From contig OX459108.1 in NCBI GenBank assembly GCA_949775045.1, positions 6,885,961 to 6,949,960 on the forward strand: 64,000 bases of DNA, in the 5' to 3' direction. This document shows, piece after piece, positions 23,001 to 31,770 of the stretch. Under the pieces are notes generated by a model. That model did no database searches and was not told the origin of the DNA. It worked only from the letters and a program-made list of their open reading frames with translations. Every line of letters starts with the position of its first letter. Position 1 is the stretch's first letter. Position numbers and translations under genes: made by a program. The stretch is from Metridium senile (lineage: Eukaryota > Cnidaria > Anthozoa > Actiniaria > Metridiidae).

Positions 23001-26000
23001 AGCTATCAAAGCAAAAAAATATGACTATAAAAGCTTATTAGATCAAATGGAAACCCGTCTGTCAAAGCAAAATAAAGTAAAATTATTGTAAAAGTAAGGT
23101 TTATCTAAGAAAAAAATACTAATGAAAATTAACGGACTTATGCTACCTAGCAATAAAAATCGTGTTTAAAAAGTTAATTTGGAAAACAAATCAAACAAAA
23201 ATGCAAAACTAACCTTTAAAGTGTCATCCAATGAAAGAAAATACAAAAAATGAAAAGCAAAAAGGTAAAAATAGTAAAGAATCCGAGAGAGCTCGAAGGC
23301 ACAGCCCATTCACTTGACAGCGCGCGCAGTTCCACCCTTCGTGTAACTGCTTTGATGCACTGCAAGACTACTATATCCAATTTAGTATACAGCTATTTCA
23401 AAAAACGTTGAATAGTGCAATCCAAGACCAAAGGGTATTGTGGGTCTAATTAATTTAAAATAAAAAAATAAATATTCAGCGATATTTACTCCCCATAAAT
23501 AGCTCGTATATTGTTTTGAATGGAATGCACTAAGAATAAAATAACTGATTATTATGTATTTTATTTTAAACAATATTGCATGACCCAAAATGCATTTCGG
23601 TCTTGCAATCCACTATTTAGTATGCAGTATTTATTATTCTAGGTTTTTTGAAATATAGCTGTATATTTTAAAAGTCACAACCTACAAACATCTACTGGAT
23701 TTAAATAAATATTTGTTGTTTTTCAAGGTCAAATTCAAAAATGTTCAGTTCCTCCAGAAGAAATCTCATACAATTGATATAGTGAACACGGGCCAGGTCC
23801 CTGTCCAGTTCCAGTTTATTCCTAAACTAGACGAACAAGATTATTGTAAACCATGGTTGACTGTCAAACCACACATGGGTATCATTATGCCAGGTAAGAC
23901 CACGAATACCAATTTAGCTTAGAGTAGCTTTAAATACCGTAAAACGGAGCATTGATGAAAAGAAAATTGAGCGCACCGTCGGCTACCTGGGAGACCAGCT
24001 TACTTGTAGCTGAAGAAACTGCCGACACTAAACATTAGTGCCGCTTCTCATTTATATATGAAATATTAATAACTGGTTTATTTCAGAGAACACGAAGCAA
24101 GTCAAGTTTACTGTATATGTAGATAAACAAACTGCTGGTTCACTCAATTCAGGTGACGATACGATGGAAGATATTCTAGTTCTACATCTAGAGGGTGGAA
24201 AGGACTTCTTTGTATCCTTTTCTAAATAAACACAAAGAAATTTGTACTATATCGTCATATGAAACAAAAGCTAAATACACTAAGCTATTTGGTGAACGCT
24301 TTTGGTGTGCACGTGTTAGATAGTGTTCCGCGACATTGATTGGTTGATAAATTAATGATAATGCGTGATAATGATGTTCATGATGATGGTAAAGAGTTAT
24401 AATATAGTTGTCGATAGTGTGCCGGTAGTGTGTCGATAGTGTGCCGATAGTGTAACAATAATGTAACGATAGTTTGTCGATAGTGTGCCGATAGTTTTCC
24501 GGTAGTGTGTCGATAGTGTAGCGATAGTGTGGCGATAGTGTGGCGATAGTTTTCCGGTAGTGTGTCGATAGTGTAACGATAGACAAGTGTGTCGATAGTG
24601 TACAATTATTTAGTCGATAGTGAGTCGATAGTGTGTCGTTGACCTTGACGTTACTATAGATCATAATTACTGGGAATTACTTACCAAGTGTGTTTGGTTC
24701 GTCTCTCGAGGCACTAGTACGCATGTATGGACCAATCAGAGAAGTCGCTGTTGCTAATCTCATCGATTTGGTAAGAAAAATAACTGAAGCAATATGACTG
24801 ACTGGTTGATTGATTGATTGATGAATCGGTTCGTTGATCGATTGCTTGATTGAGTGATGATTGATTGGTTGTTTGGTTATTGGTTGTTTGTTTGATTGAT
24901 TGGGTGCTTGCTTGCTTGATTTATTGATTAATCAGTTTTTTGATTGATTGATTGATTGATTAATCAGTTTGTTGATTGATTGATTGAATGATGGATTCAT
25001 TCATTCATTCATTCATGGACTAACTAACCGATTTAGTGACTGACTGACTTAACAGCTGAATGACTGACGACCTGGAGTCACAAGCTGACTGATTGATTGA
25101 CTGACCCCTTGATTGATTTAGTGGCTGGTTGTTTGATACTATTGCAGGAACATTCACAAGATAGGCCAAAATCACCAGTAGCACCTTCCAAGGAAGCATT
25201 GGAAGTCCCTAAAGAACTCTGGTTGCTGGTTGATCATTTGTTCAAGTATGGTTCCAAAGAGGTAATACATTCATATACACCTATTTCAAAAGTAGTTGAT
25301 GATTTGGTGTAAAGAAATCGTAGTAATATTGACGACTGCTATGTTTGTTTCTCTATGTAGCCTCATATCTTCCTGCAGTCGGGATATGATGAAGAAATCA
25401 AAGAAATTCGAACCCACTTAGACACGGGCAACACTGGTAAATTACGTATCCTTGAGAACTATACTTCATAATGAGATTTATTTGTTTATTACATTTATTT
25501 ATTGTTCATCTCCAACTTATTTAAATACAACTTCTTTATATAGAGAGGATTTTACACATTGGCGCGAAGATATGAAGTTTATCTTGGAGTGGTTAAAAAT
25601 ATTCCACGAGCGAGCGCAGCGAAAACGAAAGACATCATCGCTTTTTTAACTAAAGAATTGAAATGCGTTCGGTGTATACGGTATTCGGTGAATTACAGAT
25701 ACATGAAAAAAATATAATTTGCCCTTGGCTGGAATTGAACCCCGCACGGTTTCGGCTTTCTAGTCCGATGTGTTAACCAGTACACCACAAGGACCAAACA
25801 CGCTGAACTATGGAAGTCCCAGGGTGATATTAATCTCTACTGAAGAATAATTTGAACACCTTAAATGAAAACGCAGAATTGAATCTTTTTTAACTAGTGA
25901 AGATATGTTAAAATATGTCACCCGTATCACGGATGTAAGTTTTTATGAAAATTACCATGAATCAGCCAATCGGACATAAGTATATTATGTATATGTGTTA

Positions 26001-29000
26001 TTATGTTACAAATGATTGTATAGTGTCTATATTTTCTTTGTGTTCTACTATTTCCTTGACTGTGTTGCCATAGCTGGTAGTATTTATTCAGTGGCTGAAG
26101 CTCTATTAATCTTCCTAGAGGCTCTACCTGTTCCAGTAATACCTTTCGCTTACTGTCATCGAGCATTAGAATGTTGTAACAATTATATCTTGTGTAAACA
26201 GGTAAAGTTTTTGATATGATAACTAACTGTCACGATTGTTAACGATTGAAGGTAATCAATGGCGAGTGAAGGTATGAATGGCGAGTGAAGGTAATGAATG
26301 GTGAGTGAAGGTATGAATGGCGAGTGAAGGTATTGAATGATGAGTGAAGGTAATGAATGATGATTGAAGGTAATGAATGGTGATTGAAGGTAATTAATGG
26401 CGAGTGAAGGTAATGAATGGTGAGTGAAGGCAATGAATGGTGAGTGAAGGTAATGAATGGTGATTGAAGGTAATGAATGGTGAATGAAGGTAATGAATGG
26501 TGAGTAAAGGTAATGAATGGCCAGTGAAGGCAATGAATGGTGAGTGAAGGTAATGAATGGTGAGTGAAGGTAATGAATGGTGAGTGAAGGTAATGAATGG
26601 CCAGTGAAGGCAATGAATGGTGAGTGAAGGTGGTGAATGAAGGGAATGAATGGTGAGTGAAGGTAATGAATGGTGAATGAAGGCAATTAATGGTGAGTGA
26701 AGGGAATGAATGGTGAATGAAGGGAATGAATGGCCAGTGAAGGCAATGAATGGTGAATGAAGGCAATTAATGGTGAGTAAAGGTAATGAATGGTGAGTGA
26801 AGGTAATGAATGGTGATTGAAGGTAATGAATGGTGAATGAAGGTAATGAATGGTGAGTGAAGGTAATGAATGGCCAGTGAAGGCAATGAATGGTGAGTGA
26901 AGGTAATGAATGGCCAGTGAAGGCAATGAATGGCGAATGAAGGTAATGAATGGTGAGTGAAGGTATGAATGGCGAGTGAAGGTAATGAATGGTGAGTGAA
27001 GGTAATGAATGGCCAGTGAAGGCAATGAATGGTGAATGAAGGCAATTAATGGTGAGTGAAGGTAATGAATGGTGAGTGAAGGTAATGAATGGCGAATGAA
27101 GGCAATGAATGGTGAGTGAAGGTAATGAATGGTGAGTGAAGGTAATGAATGGTGAGTGAAGGTAATGAATGGTGAGTGAAGGTAATGAATGGTGAGTGAA
27201 GGTAATGAATGGCAAGCGAAGGCAATGAATGGTGAGTGAAGGTAATGAATGGTGAATGAAGGTAATGAATGGCCAGTGAATGCAATGAATGGTGAATGAA
27301 GGTAACGAATGGTGAATGAAGGTAATGAATGGCCAGTGAAGGCAATGAATGGTGAGTGAAGGTAATGAATGGTGAGTGAAGGCAATGAATGGTGAGTGAA
27401 GGTAATGAATGGTGAATGAAGGTAATGAATGGTGAGTGAAGGCAATGAATGGTGAGTGAAGGTAATGAATGGTGAGTGAAGGTAATGAATGGTGAGTGAA
27501 GGTAATGAATGGTGAGTGAAGGTAATGAATGGTGAGTGAAGGTAATGAATGGTGAGTGAAGGTAATGAATGGCAAGCGAAGGCAATGAATGGTGAGTGAA
27601 GGTAATGAATGGTGAATGAAGGTAATGAATGGCCAGTGAATGCAATGAATGGTGAATGAAGGTAACGAATGGTGAATGAAGGTAATGAATGGCCAGTGAA
27701 GGCAATGAATGGTGAGTGAAGGTAATGAATGGTGAGTGAAGGCAATGAATGGTGAGTGAAGGTAATGAATGGTGAATGAAGGTAATGAATGGTGAGTGAA
27801 GGCAATGAATGGTGAGTGAAGGTAATGAATGGCCAGTGAAGGCAATGAACGGTGAATGAAGGTAACGAATGGTGAATGAAGGTAATGAATGGCCAGTGAA
27901 GGCAATGAATGGTGAGTGAAGGTAACGAATGGTGAATGAAGGTAATGAATGGTCAGTGTAGGCAATGAATGGTGATTGAAGGTAATGAATGGTTAGTGAA
28001 GGTAATGAATGGCCAGTTCAAGATTGCATACGGTATTTCTGATACGATGTTTTGATATTTACAGGTGATCTACCAGCTACCCGTGTGTCATCGCAATGTG
28101 TTCACATACTTGACTGCTTTTCTACGAGAGCTTCTATTAGCTTCTGTTGATAACAAACTTGACGCCAAGACATTAGGTACGTAGTGTAAAACCTCCTGTA
28201 ACTCATTTAATATTTCATGACCTTTTTAACCGATTATTTAATTTGATCACGTGTGTGAATTTGTAAACCCAGTGAAACCACAGGGATGATTGTTTACTTT
28301 TTGTGTTTGCATATTAAGGGACTTGTCAGAAATTAGCAGGGGGGGGGGGGGGGGGGGAGTTATGAAATGAAGTGATGAAAATTTCATGACCCTCCCAAAG
28401 TAAAGGATCATAATATCTTGACCCTACCCTATGTCACAGTGTCTTCTTTTGCACAATCCTCATTTTTGGTGGTTTATTTTTTTGTGACCCTCCCTTTTTA
28501 GGTTCTTAAAAAGTGATGACCCTCCCCCAGTTTCCACCCCCCCCCTCCCCCCTGCTAATTTCTGACAAGTCCCTAATTAGATAGTTTAGTGGCAACAAAC
28601 AACTACACTCATGCGAAACCCTCAACGTTTATTATATTTGACAAACTTGGTGTTAGAGGCAATGAATTCAAAGAAACTGACACTTGTAGTATTACTTGAT
28701 TTATCAAAGGCCTTTGATAGTATAGACCATCGTAAACTTCTATCTAAGCTACAGGCACTTGGAGTCAGTGTCAGCGCCCTGGAGTGGTTTAGCTGACTGG
28801 ACGATCTCAGTACGTAAGAATTAGCTCTGCACACTCACAATCAAGACCCATCGCGCACGGTGTTCCACAAGGCTCTATATTAGGACCGGCCCTTTTCAAC
28901 ATATGTCTGAATGACTTACCAACTGTACCGAACTTTGGGAATCACATGTAGATGATTCGAAACTGTACCTGTTGTTTCCAATCAAGGACGCCAGTGTAGT

Positions 29001-31060
29001 TGCACAGCAAGTAAATGAAGACTTGTCAAAGATCTCAGCATGGTGTTGTCACAACAGTTTACTCATCAATCCTAACAAGACCAAGCTGTTGGTACTGGGA
29101 ACTCGACAGATGCTGCAAAGACACACAGACGACTTTCACATCACAGTACAAGGAAAACATATTTTTCCAGCTGCCTCAGCGCGGGACCTTTGCATTGAAT
29201 TGGATCCAACACTAAGTTACGACAAACATGTAACAAATACTGTCTCTACCTGCATCGCAGGTTTATGCCAGATTAACAAGGTTAAACATCTACTCGACTC
29301 TAAGACTTTGGAGGGTGCCATTTCTTCCTTCAGTATTCTCCAGATTGTACTACTGCTCTGCTGTTTGGTCTAGTACTAGCAGGAACAACATCTCTAAGTT
29401 ACAAAAAGGGGACAAGAAAGTATGAGCATATAACACCAATACTCAAAGACTTAGCCTGGCTACCTGTACCAAGCATGTTAGATTACTTTGTTGGCATTCT
29501 CACCTTCAAGTGTCTAAAAGGACTAGCACCAGATTATCTCAGTTCACGATTTCGAGCAAGATCAGCTATCCATGACAGAAACAGTAGAATGGGAAAATTC
29601 AATATCAGATTTGCTGGTGCTAAAGCTTGGAATTTAGTAGATGAGAGAATAAAGGAAGCCTCCAGCATCTCGAAATTCAAAGATTTATTAAAGAATTCAA
29701 TTATTCAAACTTATAATAATGATTAAAATGTACTCTTTCATATACATTTCATGTTATTCTATATATTTATTCAAATTTAACTACCATAATTTCCTCTTTA
29801 TCTTTTTCAATTGTTTATTCTATTTAACCGATTTACACATACATATATATATATATTTTGTAATCTTTGTAATTTTTGTTCTATTTATCCTTGATTAATG
29901 ACCGTTTGATTATAATAGAAATTAAGATAGCAAACTGGCTTTGTATAGCTTTTATAGTTAATCCAGTTTGCTCTCACCTCAATATAAGGAAAATTTATTA
30001 TATTTTTATTAATTTGTAAATGTAAGGTGAAAATTAAAAAAAAATTTAAAAAAAATTGTCAGAAATAATCACAAATTAGACGTTCCAGCTTATAGATCTG
30101 CTTCTGGACAGCGATCGTTCGATTATAGAGGGGTTACCATTCGGAACTCCTCACATAGTGACATAACCGAATGTACCAGTCTTAAAATGTTTAAAGAGAA
30201 GTTTAGACATCTATTTACATAATACATTTTAAATAACAAATTTAGATTTTATATAAAGATTTAACATATTGTACATATTTATATATTTTATCTGTAAATT
30301 AGGTCTGAAAATGGTTTGTGGAGCTCTAATAAAGTTATTATTATTTGTGTCTAATTAATATGCAATCATGACACACCAAGTAAACAATCATCAGTAATAA
30401 AACTCTGAGAGTGTGCTCCCTGTGGTGAAACACATGAGTTGGAGAAGCGATTTGAAACACAATAGTGTTGTGTTTCTCTAGCTAGCGATTCGAAACACTC
30501 TAAAGGGATGAGTGTCTTCTTAAATGTCTTCTCATTTTTATTCAGGTGTTTAAAACGGACTGAAATATTTTGATGAACGCTGCCTAATAATTCATAGATC
30601 CACAATTTGCTTGAGTGAACATGAAACAATTACGCAGTATTCCCAGTGGAATATAGAATGTCTGACAAACATCGTAGATTTCAGAAAGGTTTATCGCATT
30701 TGCTGTTTTTTTCCTAACGTACTTTTAGAATACATAAATTCCAAGACAAAGTTTTCAGCAATCTATGTATATTTGTGCTGTATATTGAGAAAACGTATTT
30801 GGCTTGTCGGACGTAGCAACAGTAACTGAGATAGAACACAATGGATAGTGGATCTATGAATTGCTTTGTTTACTGATCTCCATGACAACCGTTTATTTAT
30901 TGTATTTGCTGTTTCCATAGCAACTCTATTTGGAACGTTGATTCTACGAACACCGAAAGACGCTGATCCAACACTGTCCAAGCGTGTAGTCGCACAACAG
31001 ACAAACAAGAAAGCCAAGTTCATCTTCCATTTTCTTACCAATGATTTTGACGGACACTGA
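8083..31060 (+). CDS. OCRL: Inositol polyphosphate 5-phosphatase, OCRL/INPP5B type (21 exons)
   Basis: Dephosphorylates PI(4,5)P2 and PI(3,4,5)P3 on endosomes, Golgi and clathrin carriers. Exons: 8083-8182, 8928-8951, 10984-11097, 12100-12195, 14623-14899, 15581-15685, 16566-16698, 17145-17261, 17703-17810, 18661-18731, 19481-19702, 20540-20675, 21517-21627, 23728-23893, 24087-24211, 24660-24770, 25148-25261, 25361-25436, 26074-26201, 28065-28176, 30921-31060. All phases agree, giving about 861 aa against about 900 in human OCRL, so roughly 40 N-terminal residues may be upstream. Domains: partial PH (1-80); 5-phosphatase (about 204-505) with [35 protein letters not shown] and SDHKPV; ASH (538-672); RhoGAP-like (690-861) with [18 protein letters not shown] at the end of exon 16 plus E from exon 17 forms an LIDLE clathrin box as in OCRL. 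No C-terminal CAAX box (INPP5B trait). This is probably the single pre-duplication invertebrate gene. Confidence 0.93.
8206..8421. mobile_element. MITE family G, copy 1
   Basis: Termini ACACCTACTTGCAGTAAGGTTGTCATAC at the left (8207 onward) and its complement at the right, with long inner arms AGAACATTAGAATTTAGT / CACTAAATCACAAATGTTCT. It starts 23 nt after a splice donor of OCRL. The second copy is 31272-31460. Confidence 0.85.
8485..8725 (-). mobile_element. tRNA-derived SINE, copy 1
   Basis: On the minus strand an A box (TGGTGTAGTGG) and a B box (GGGATTCAATTCCCA) lie at tRNA-like spacing. The tRNA-like core occupies about 8548-8625 (plus-strand coordinates). The flanks (GTGAAATACAGATACAT.., GGGTGACATTAATCTCT..) recur around the same core at 25668-25865, so this is a dispersed SINE rather than a lone tRNA gene. 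Confidence 0.7.
9114..9321. mobile_element. hAT-like MITE
   Basis: Termini CAGGGGCGGATTTAGGGG and CCTGGATCCGCCCCTG, with inner GGGCCGCGGCCCCCCC / GGCCGGCCCCCCC. The CAGGGGCGGAT terminus is typical of hAT-type MITEs. Flanking CGCTC is repeated on both sides. Located in OCRL intron 2. Confidence 0.75.
9728..9865. repeat. Inverted repeat (ATCCATCGTGTTATG arms)
   Basis: ATCCATCGTGTTATG (about 9735) pairs with CATAACACGATGGAC (about 9843). The interior contains further short complementary pieces (TGCACTC.., GTGCAACTC). No copy seen elsewhere in the window. Confidence 0.6.
10216..10553. mobile_element. MITE-like inverted-repeat element, 340 bp
   Basis: Left arm ACAGCAAAAACCGATTGAGTG, then TTAATGCAAATGTTTTGA; right arm TCAAAACATTTGCATTTAA, then CACTCAAATTATCGTTTTTTGCTGT. 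Inner arms (GGCTAGATGTCAAGTG / CACTTGACATCTAGCC) pair over almost the full length. Confidence 0.8.
10562..10922. mobile_element. MITE family F, complete copy
   Basis: Terminal inverted repeat AGAGCGAATGCCAAT / ATTGGCATTCGCTCT. A diverged copy is at 34732-35078 and a partial reverse copy at 4880-5140. Open frames here have no recognisable domain. Confidence 0.8.
11467..11746. mobile_element. MITE-like inverted-repeat element
   Basis: Termini TATACACCTATTTCAATTAACGTTGTCC and its complement near 11715-11746, followed by ATCTGGAATGGT / ACCATTCCAGAT arms. A separate small palindrome, CTGTATGGGATAT..ATATCTCATACAG, follows at about 11770-11839. Confidence 0.8.
12236..12389. mobile_element. MITE family I, copy 1
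   Basis: Terminal inverted repeat TTAGCCTCCTCTGCAGGCA / TGCCTGCGGAGGAGGCT. The same ends bound 63711-63904, and one end occurs at about 19117-19140. It lies 40 nt after an OCRL splice donor. Confidence 0.75.
12499..12782. mobile_element. MITE with CTCCCGGATAA repeats
   Basis: Ends TAGCTGCCAACCC / GGGGTTGGCAGCT are inverted. The left part holds four CTCCCGGATAA units plus an ATCCGGGAG complement, so several alternative hairpins are possible. Confidence 0.75.
13181..13496. repeat. Two-copy direct repeat of about 157 bp
   Basis: 13181-13336 and 13337-13496 share TTTACTCTAAAATGTA, GTTAATTTGGTT, AATAGAATACTTC and the near-identical tail TGTCTGGCAGTGTCGATAAT..TTAGATAATTGGGCAT. Confidence 0.8.
13600..14060. 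repeat. About 59-bp minisatellite (TTCATTCATCCTTTTATTC)
   Basis: At least six units built around CATATGTTCAATGTTCATTC, ATCCTTTTATTCATTC and TTACTTTCATACTCTC. Because of the repeat, all three forward frames stay open as Phe/Ile/His-rich strings; these are not genes. It merges downstream into the splice-acceptor array. Confidence 0.9.
14061..14622 (+). repeat. Tandem array of an OCRL 3' splice site
   Basis: Units of about 64-89 bp each contain TTTCTATTTGTCTAATTCAG followed by AGATGAGTTCAGATTATTTC, i.e. the pyrimidine tract, CAG acceptor and first 20 nt of the exon that starts at 14623. Acceptor AGs fall at about 14082, 14153, 14224, 14288, 14360, 14449 and 14536 (this last mutated to CAAAG), then the real one at 14622. 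In the copies the exon frame stays open for about 24 codons and then hits TGA in the next unit. Confidence 0.9.
14912..15182. mobile_element. MITE inserted just after an OCRL splice donor
   Basis: Terminal inverted repeats CACAGGGAACCCGGCTTTCGG / its complement, flanked by a 7-bp duplication TATGGAC (14905-14911 and 15183-15189). The donor GTATGT begins at 14900, so the element starts 12 nt into the intron. Confidence 0.9.
15209..15472. mobile_element. MITE of the TATACAGC-TTTCAAAAAA group
   Basis: Ends TATACAGCTGTTTCAAAAAAGGTT and AACCTTTTTTGAAGCAATTGTAT are inverted. Related termini bound 23384-23666. Confidence 0.65.
15770..15920. mobile_element. Short inverted-repeat element
   Basis: CACAGTCCCGTTCAGTGACCACG (left) pairs with CGTGGTCACTGAGGCGCCGGAACTGTG (right); the central arms GTTTCAAGTCG / CGACTTGGAGC also pair. 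Confidence 0.7.
16657..16863 (+). repeat. Triplicated OCRL 5' splice site (69-bp units)
   Basis: Three 69-bp units start at 16657, 16726 and 16795. Each carries the last 42 nt of the exon 16566-16698 plus its donor context (GTAAG|GTATGACA..GGGATCCCTTTGGTACTA). Donor GTs are at 16699, 16768 and 16837. Only the first gives a continuous reading frame; the intronic part begins GTA TGA, so reading through stops at once. Confidence 0.92.
17270..17450. repeat. CAAA/CAGA-rich low-complexity tract
   Basis: Begins a few nt after the donor at 17262. Repeats of ACAAACAGACAGACA and AACAAACAAA. Confidence 0.8.
18272..18613. mobile_element. Nested pair of inverted-repeat elements
   Basis: Outer arms AGATTTGGTATGACTATGAAAAG and CTTTTCATAGTCATACGAAATCT enclose an inner, longer palindrome at 18380-18593, whose ends are GGCCCGGGCAAACAG / GTTTGCCCGGGCC and whose arms include TTGAATGGCAATATTTAAAC. 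Confidence 0.75.
19703..20500. repeat. ATC/CATCAT compound trinucleotide array
   Basis: Starts just after the donor at 19703 and fills most of the intron before exon 20540. Units of ATC/ATT/AAC with a higher-order block (CATCATTTTCATCGTTATCA, CTATCAACACCATTATTATT) repeated several times. Gives long His, Ile or Asp/Met-rich open frames on both strands that are artefacts. Confidence 0.92.
20724..20791. repeat. Short perfect-like hairpin
   Basis: ATTCTCTTACCCGGACC pairs with GGGTCTGGGTAAGAGAAT; inner TTTCTCGTCTTTC / GAAAGCTGAGAA. About 48 nt after the OCRL donor at 20676. Confidence 0.7.
21130..21196 (+). mobile_element. tRNA-like sequence (SINE head)
   Basis: CTTCATAGCTCAGTTGGTAGAGTA (D-arm/A box) followed by GTCAAGGGTTCATTCAGAACCC (variable, T-arm/B box). 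The anticodon stem is poor and the acceptor stem does not close, so a tRNA-derived repeat is more likely than a working tRNA. Confidence 0.5.
21664..22006. mobile_element. MITE family C, complete copy
   Basis: Ends AACACTGCGGTCAAACGACTACGCAT and GCATGCGTAGTCGTTTGACTGCTGTGTT are inverted. The interior matches 1995-2161. Its right end abuts MITE family A copy 2. Confidence 0.8.
22003..22195. mobile_element. MITE family A, copy 2
   Basis: GTTCCCTGCGCCATCTTGAAAGGTAGCC.. pairs with ..GGCTACCTTTTAAGATGGCGCAGGGAAC; inner TGAGCTTGCAATGATAGAGAC pairs with its complement. This is the uninterrupted form of the element at 577-880. Confidence 0.85.
22245..22980 (-). mobile_element. Putative non-LTR/SINE-like element with TACAT tail
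   Basis: On the minus strand a GC-richer block (about 22560-22960, with a CG-alternating GCGCGCGCGC stretch) is followed by AT-rich sequence and ends in an ATGTA/ATGTAATGTA microsatellite at 22245-22262, a common 3' tail of non-LTR elements. The base composition contrasts sharply with its surroundings. No domain recognised. Confidence 0.35.
23384..23666. mobile_element. MITE of the TATACAGC-TTTCAAAAAA group, copy 2
   Basis: Ends TAGTATACAGCTATTTCAAAAAACG and TTTTTTGAAATATAGCTGTATA are inverted. It ends 61 nt before OCRL exon 23728. Confidence 0.7.
24385..24655. repeat. GTGTCGATA 11-12-bp minisatellite
   Basis: Tandem GTGTGTCGATAGT / GTGCCGATAGT / GTAACGATAGT variants fill most of the intron between OCRL exons 24087-24211 and 24660-24770. 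His/Thr/Tyr-rich antisense open frames are artefacts. Confidence 0.9.
24785..25035. repeat. TTGA tetranucleotide tract
   Basis: (TTGA)n with GGTT and CATT variants, in the intron before exon 25148. A shorter patch occurs at about 8725-8860 in an earlier intron. Confidence 0.85.
25668..25865 (-). mobile_element. tRNA-derived SINE, copy 2
   Basis: Same organisation and orientation as 8485-8725: a GTGAATTACAGATACAT flank, then the tRNA-like core (minus-strand B box GGTTCAATTCC, A box region TTGTGGTGTACTGG), then GGGTGATATTAATCTCT. The B box here is closer to the Pol III consensus than in copy 1. Confidence 0.7.
26255..28016. repeat. 20-bp minisatellite, about 88 units, with 360-bp higher-order repeat
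   Basis: Unit GGTAATGAATGGTGAGTGAA with variants (CCAGTGAA, TGATTGAA, TGAATGAA, CAAGCGAA). It fills the OCRL intron between exons 26074-26201 and 28065-28176. The block from 27211 recurs at 27571, an 18-unit (360-bp) period including the same rare variants. Because 20 units fit 20 codons in 60 nt, the complementary strand stays open in several frames (up to 523 codons of a His/Ser/Pro/Thr-rich repeat) with no other sign of coding. Confidence 0.95.
28314..28577. mobile_element. MITE with long poly-G arm
   Basis: TTAAGGGACTTGTCAGAAATTAGCAGG + G-tract (28338-28358) pairs with C-rich CCCCCTGCTAATTTCTGACAAGTCCCTAATTA. The interior has TGACCCTCCC repeats. Confidence 0.85.
28600..29725 (+). pseudogene. 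Degenerate non-LTR (LINE) reverse transcriptase
   Basis: Broken frames retain RT motifs: [19 protein letters not shown] at about 28680-28740 (catalytic-motif A type), then [17 protein letters not shown] sequence near 28865, a DDSKLYL remnant near 28950 (motif C), and the C-terminal region [20 protein letters not shown] at 29455-29545. Stops and frameshifts at about 28794, 28930 and 29373 show it is dead, and the 5' half is missing. CR1/L2/Jockey-like by the motif style; the clade is not certain. It sits in the last OCRL intron in gene orientation. Confidence 0.85.
30056..30348 (+). pseudogene. 3' end of a second LINE
   Basis: An open stretch at about 30070-30221 reads [27 protein letters not shown], the usual C-terminal end of LINE RT proteins, followed by an AT-rich 3' UTR ending in AATAAAGTTATTATTATT. 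It has a different tail from the preceding copy, so this is an independent insertion. Confidence 0.65.
30596..30856. repeat. Dispersed repeat family D, copy 2
   Basis: Colinear with 3555-3832 (see that entry) with small deletions. It ends 64 nt before the last OCRL exon. Confidence 0.75.
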
Positions 31061-31271
31061 TAAATTGCGTATTTTTAAATTTGTGGCATAGTCCATCTAG
31101 AACATGATGCGTTTTAAAGTGCACCTCACCCCTAATACAATACTTTCTGTATCGATTTAAAGTTTAGAGCGCAATTTCTCTGCGAATAAATGTTAAAATC
31201 CAATTTTTTTTTTAGTTCATGACTTACCTATATATCAACTTCTTAAAGCGCCAAAAACCCGTCAGAGTTCA

Positions 31272-31460
31272 TACACCTACTTGCAAGAACGTTGTCATTA
31301 ACATTTGAACATTTGTAATTTAGTGGATTAGGAATTAAATAAAAGTACAAAAGAAAGAGTTCTGCTTCAATGATCTTCTTTTGTACTTTTAATTTATTCC
31401 TAATCCACTAAATTACAAATGTTCAAATGTTGTATGACAACGTTCTTGCAAGTAGGTGTA
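31272..31460. mobile_element. MITE family G, copy 2
   Basis: Almost perfect 190-bp palindrome ending TACACCTACTTGCAAGAACG; arms AACATTTGTAATTTAGTGGA and TCCACTAAATTACAAATGTT. More symmetric, hence probably younger, than the copy at 8206-8421. Confidence 0.9.
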
Positions 31461-31661
31461 GTGAATAGTTGAATAGTGAATTATAAAATAATTTAGATAG
31501 TACGCGCGCTCTGATTGGTCAAAAACCGTGTTGGATGAGGCTATCTAAACATGCGCGCACGTATTGATGGCGCGCGTATTGAGAATTGCTATTCTTATCA
31601 GCAATTAAAATGCCGATTTAGCCTCGAAAAATATTTTATAAATGCAATAAATGCAATACAA

Positions 31662-31770
31662 AACGATTTTCCGTGTTATATAGCCTAACGGCTCGTGCTT
31701 TTCCTACGCTCTCTCGTGTTCTCCCAACATCACGCGTGTTTACATCAGGCTATATAACACGGAAAATCGT
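31662..31770. repeat. Palindrome inside the 970-bp TIR element
   Basis: ACGATTTTCCGTGTTATATAGCC pairs with GGCTATATAACACGGAAAATCGT. Confidence 0.75.

Noticed and set aside
26394..27965. 523-codon minus-strand open frame with His/Ser/Pro/Thr repeats, and overlapping long frames in the same array
   Set aside because: It is the translation of a 20-bp minisatellite; several frames are open at once, composition is uniform, and the region is an intron between two phase-matched OCRL exons.
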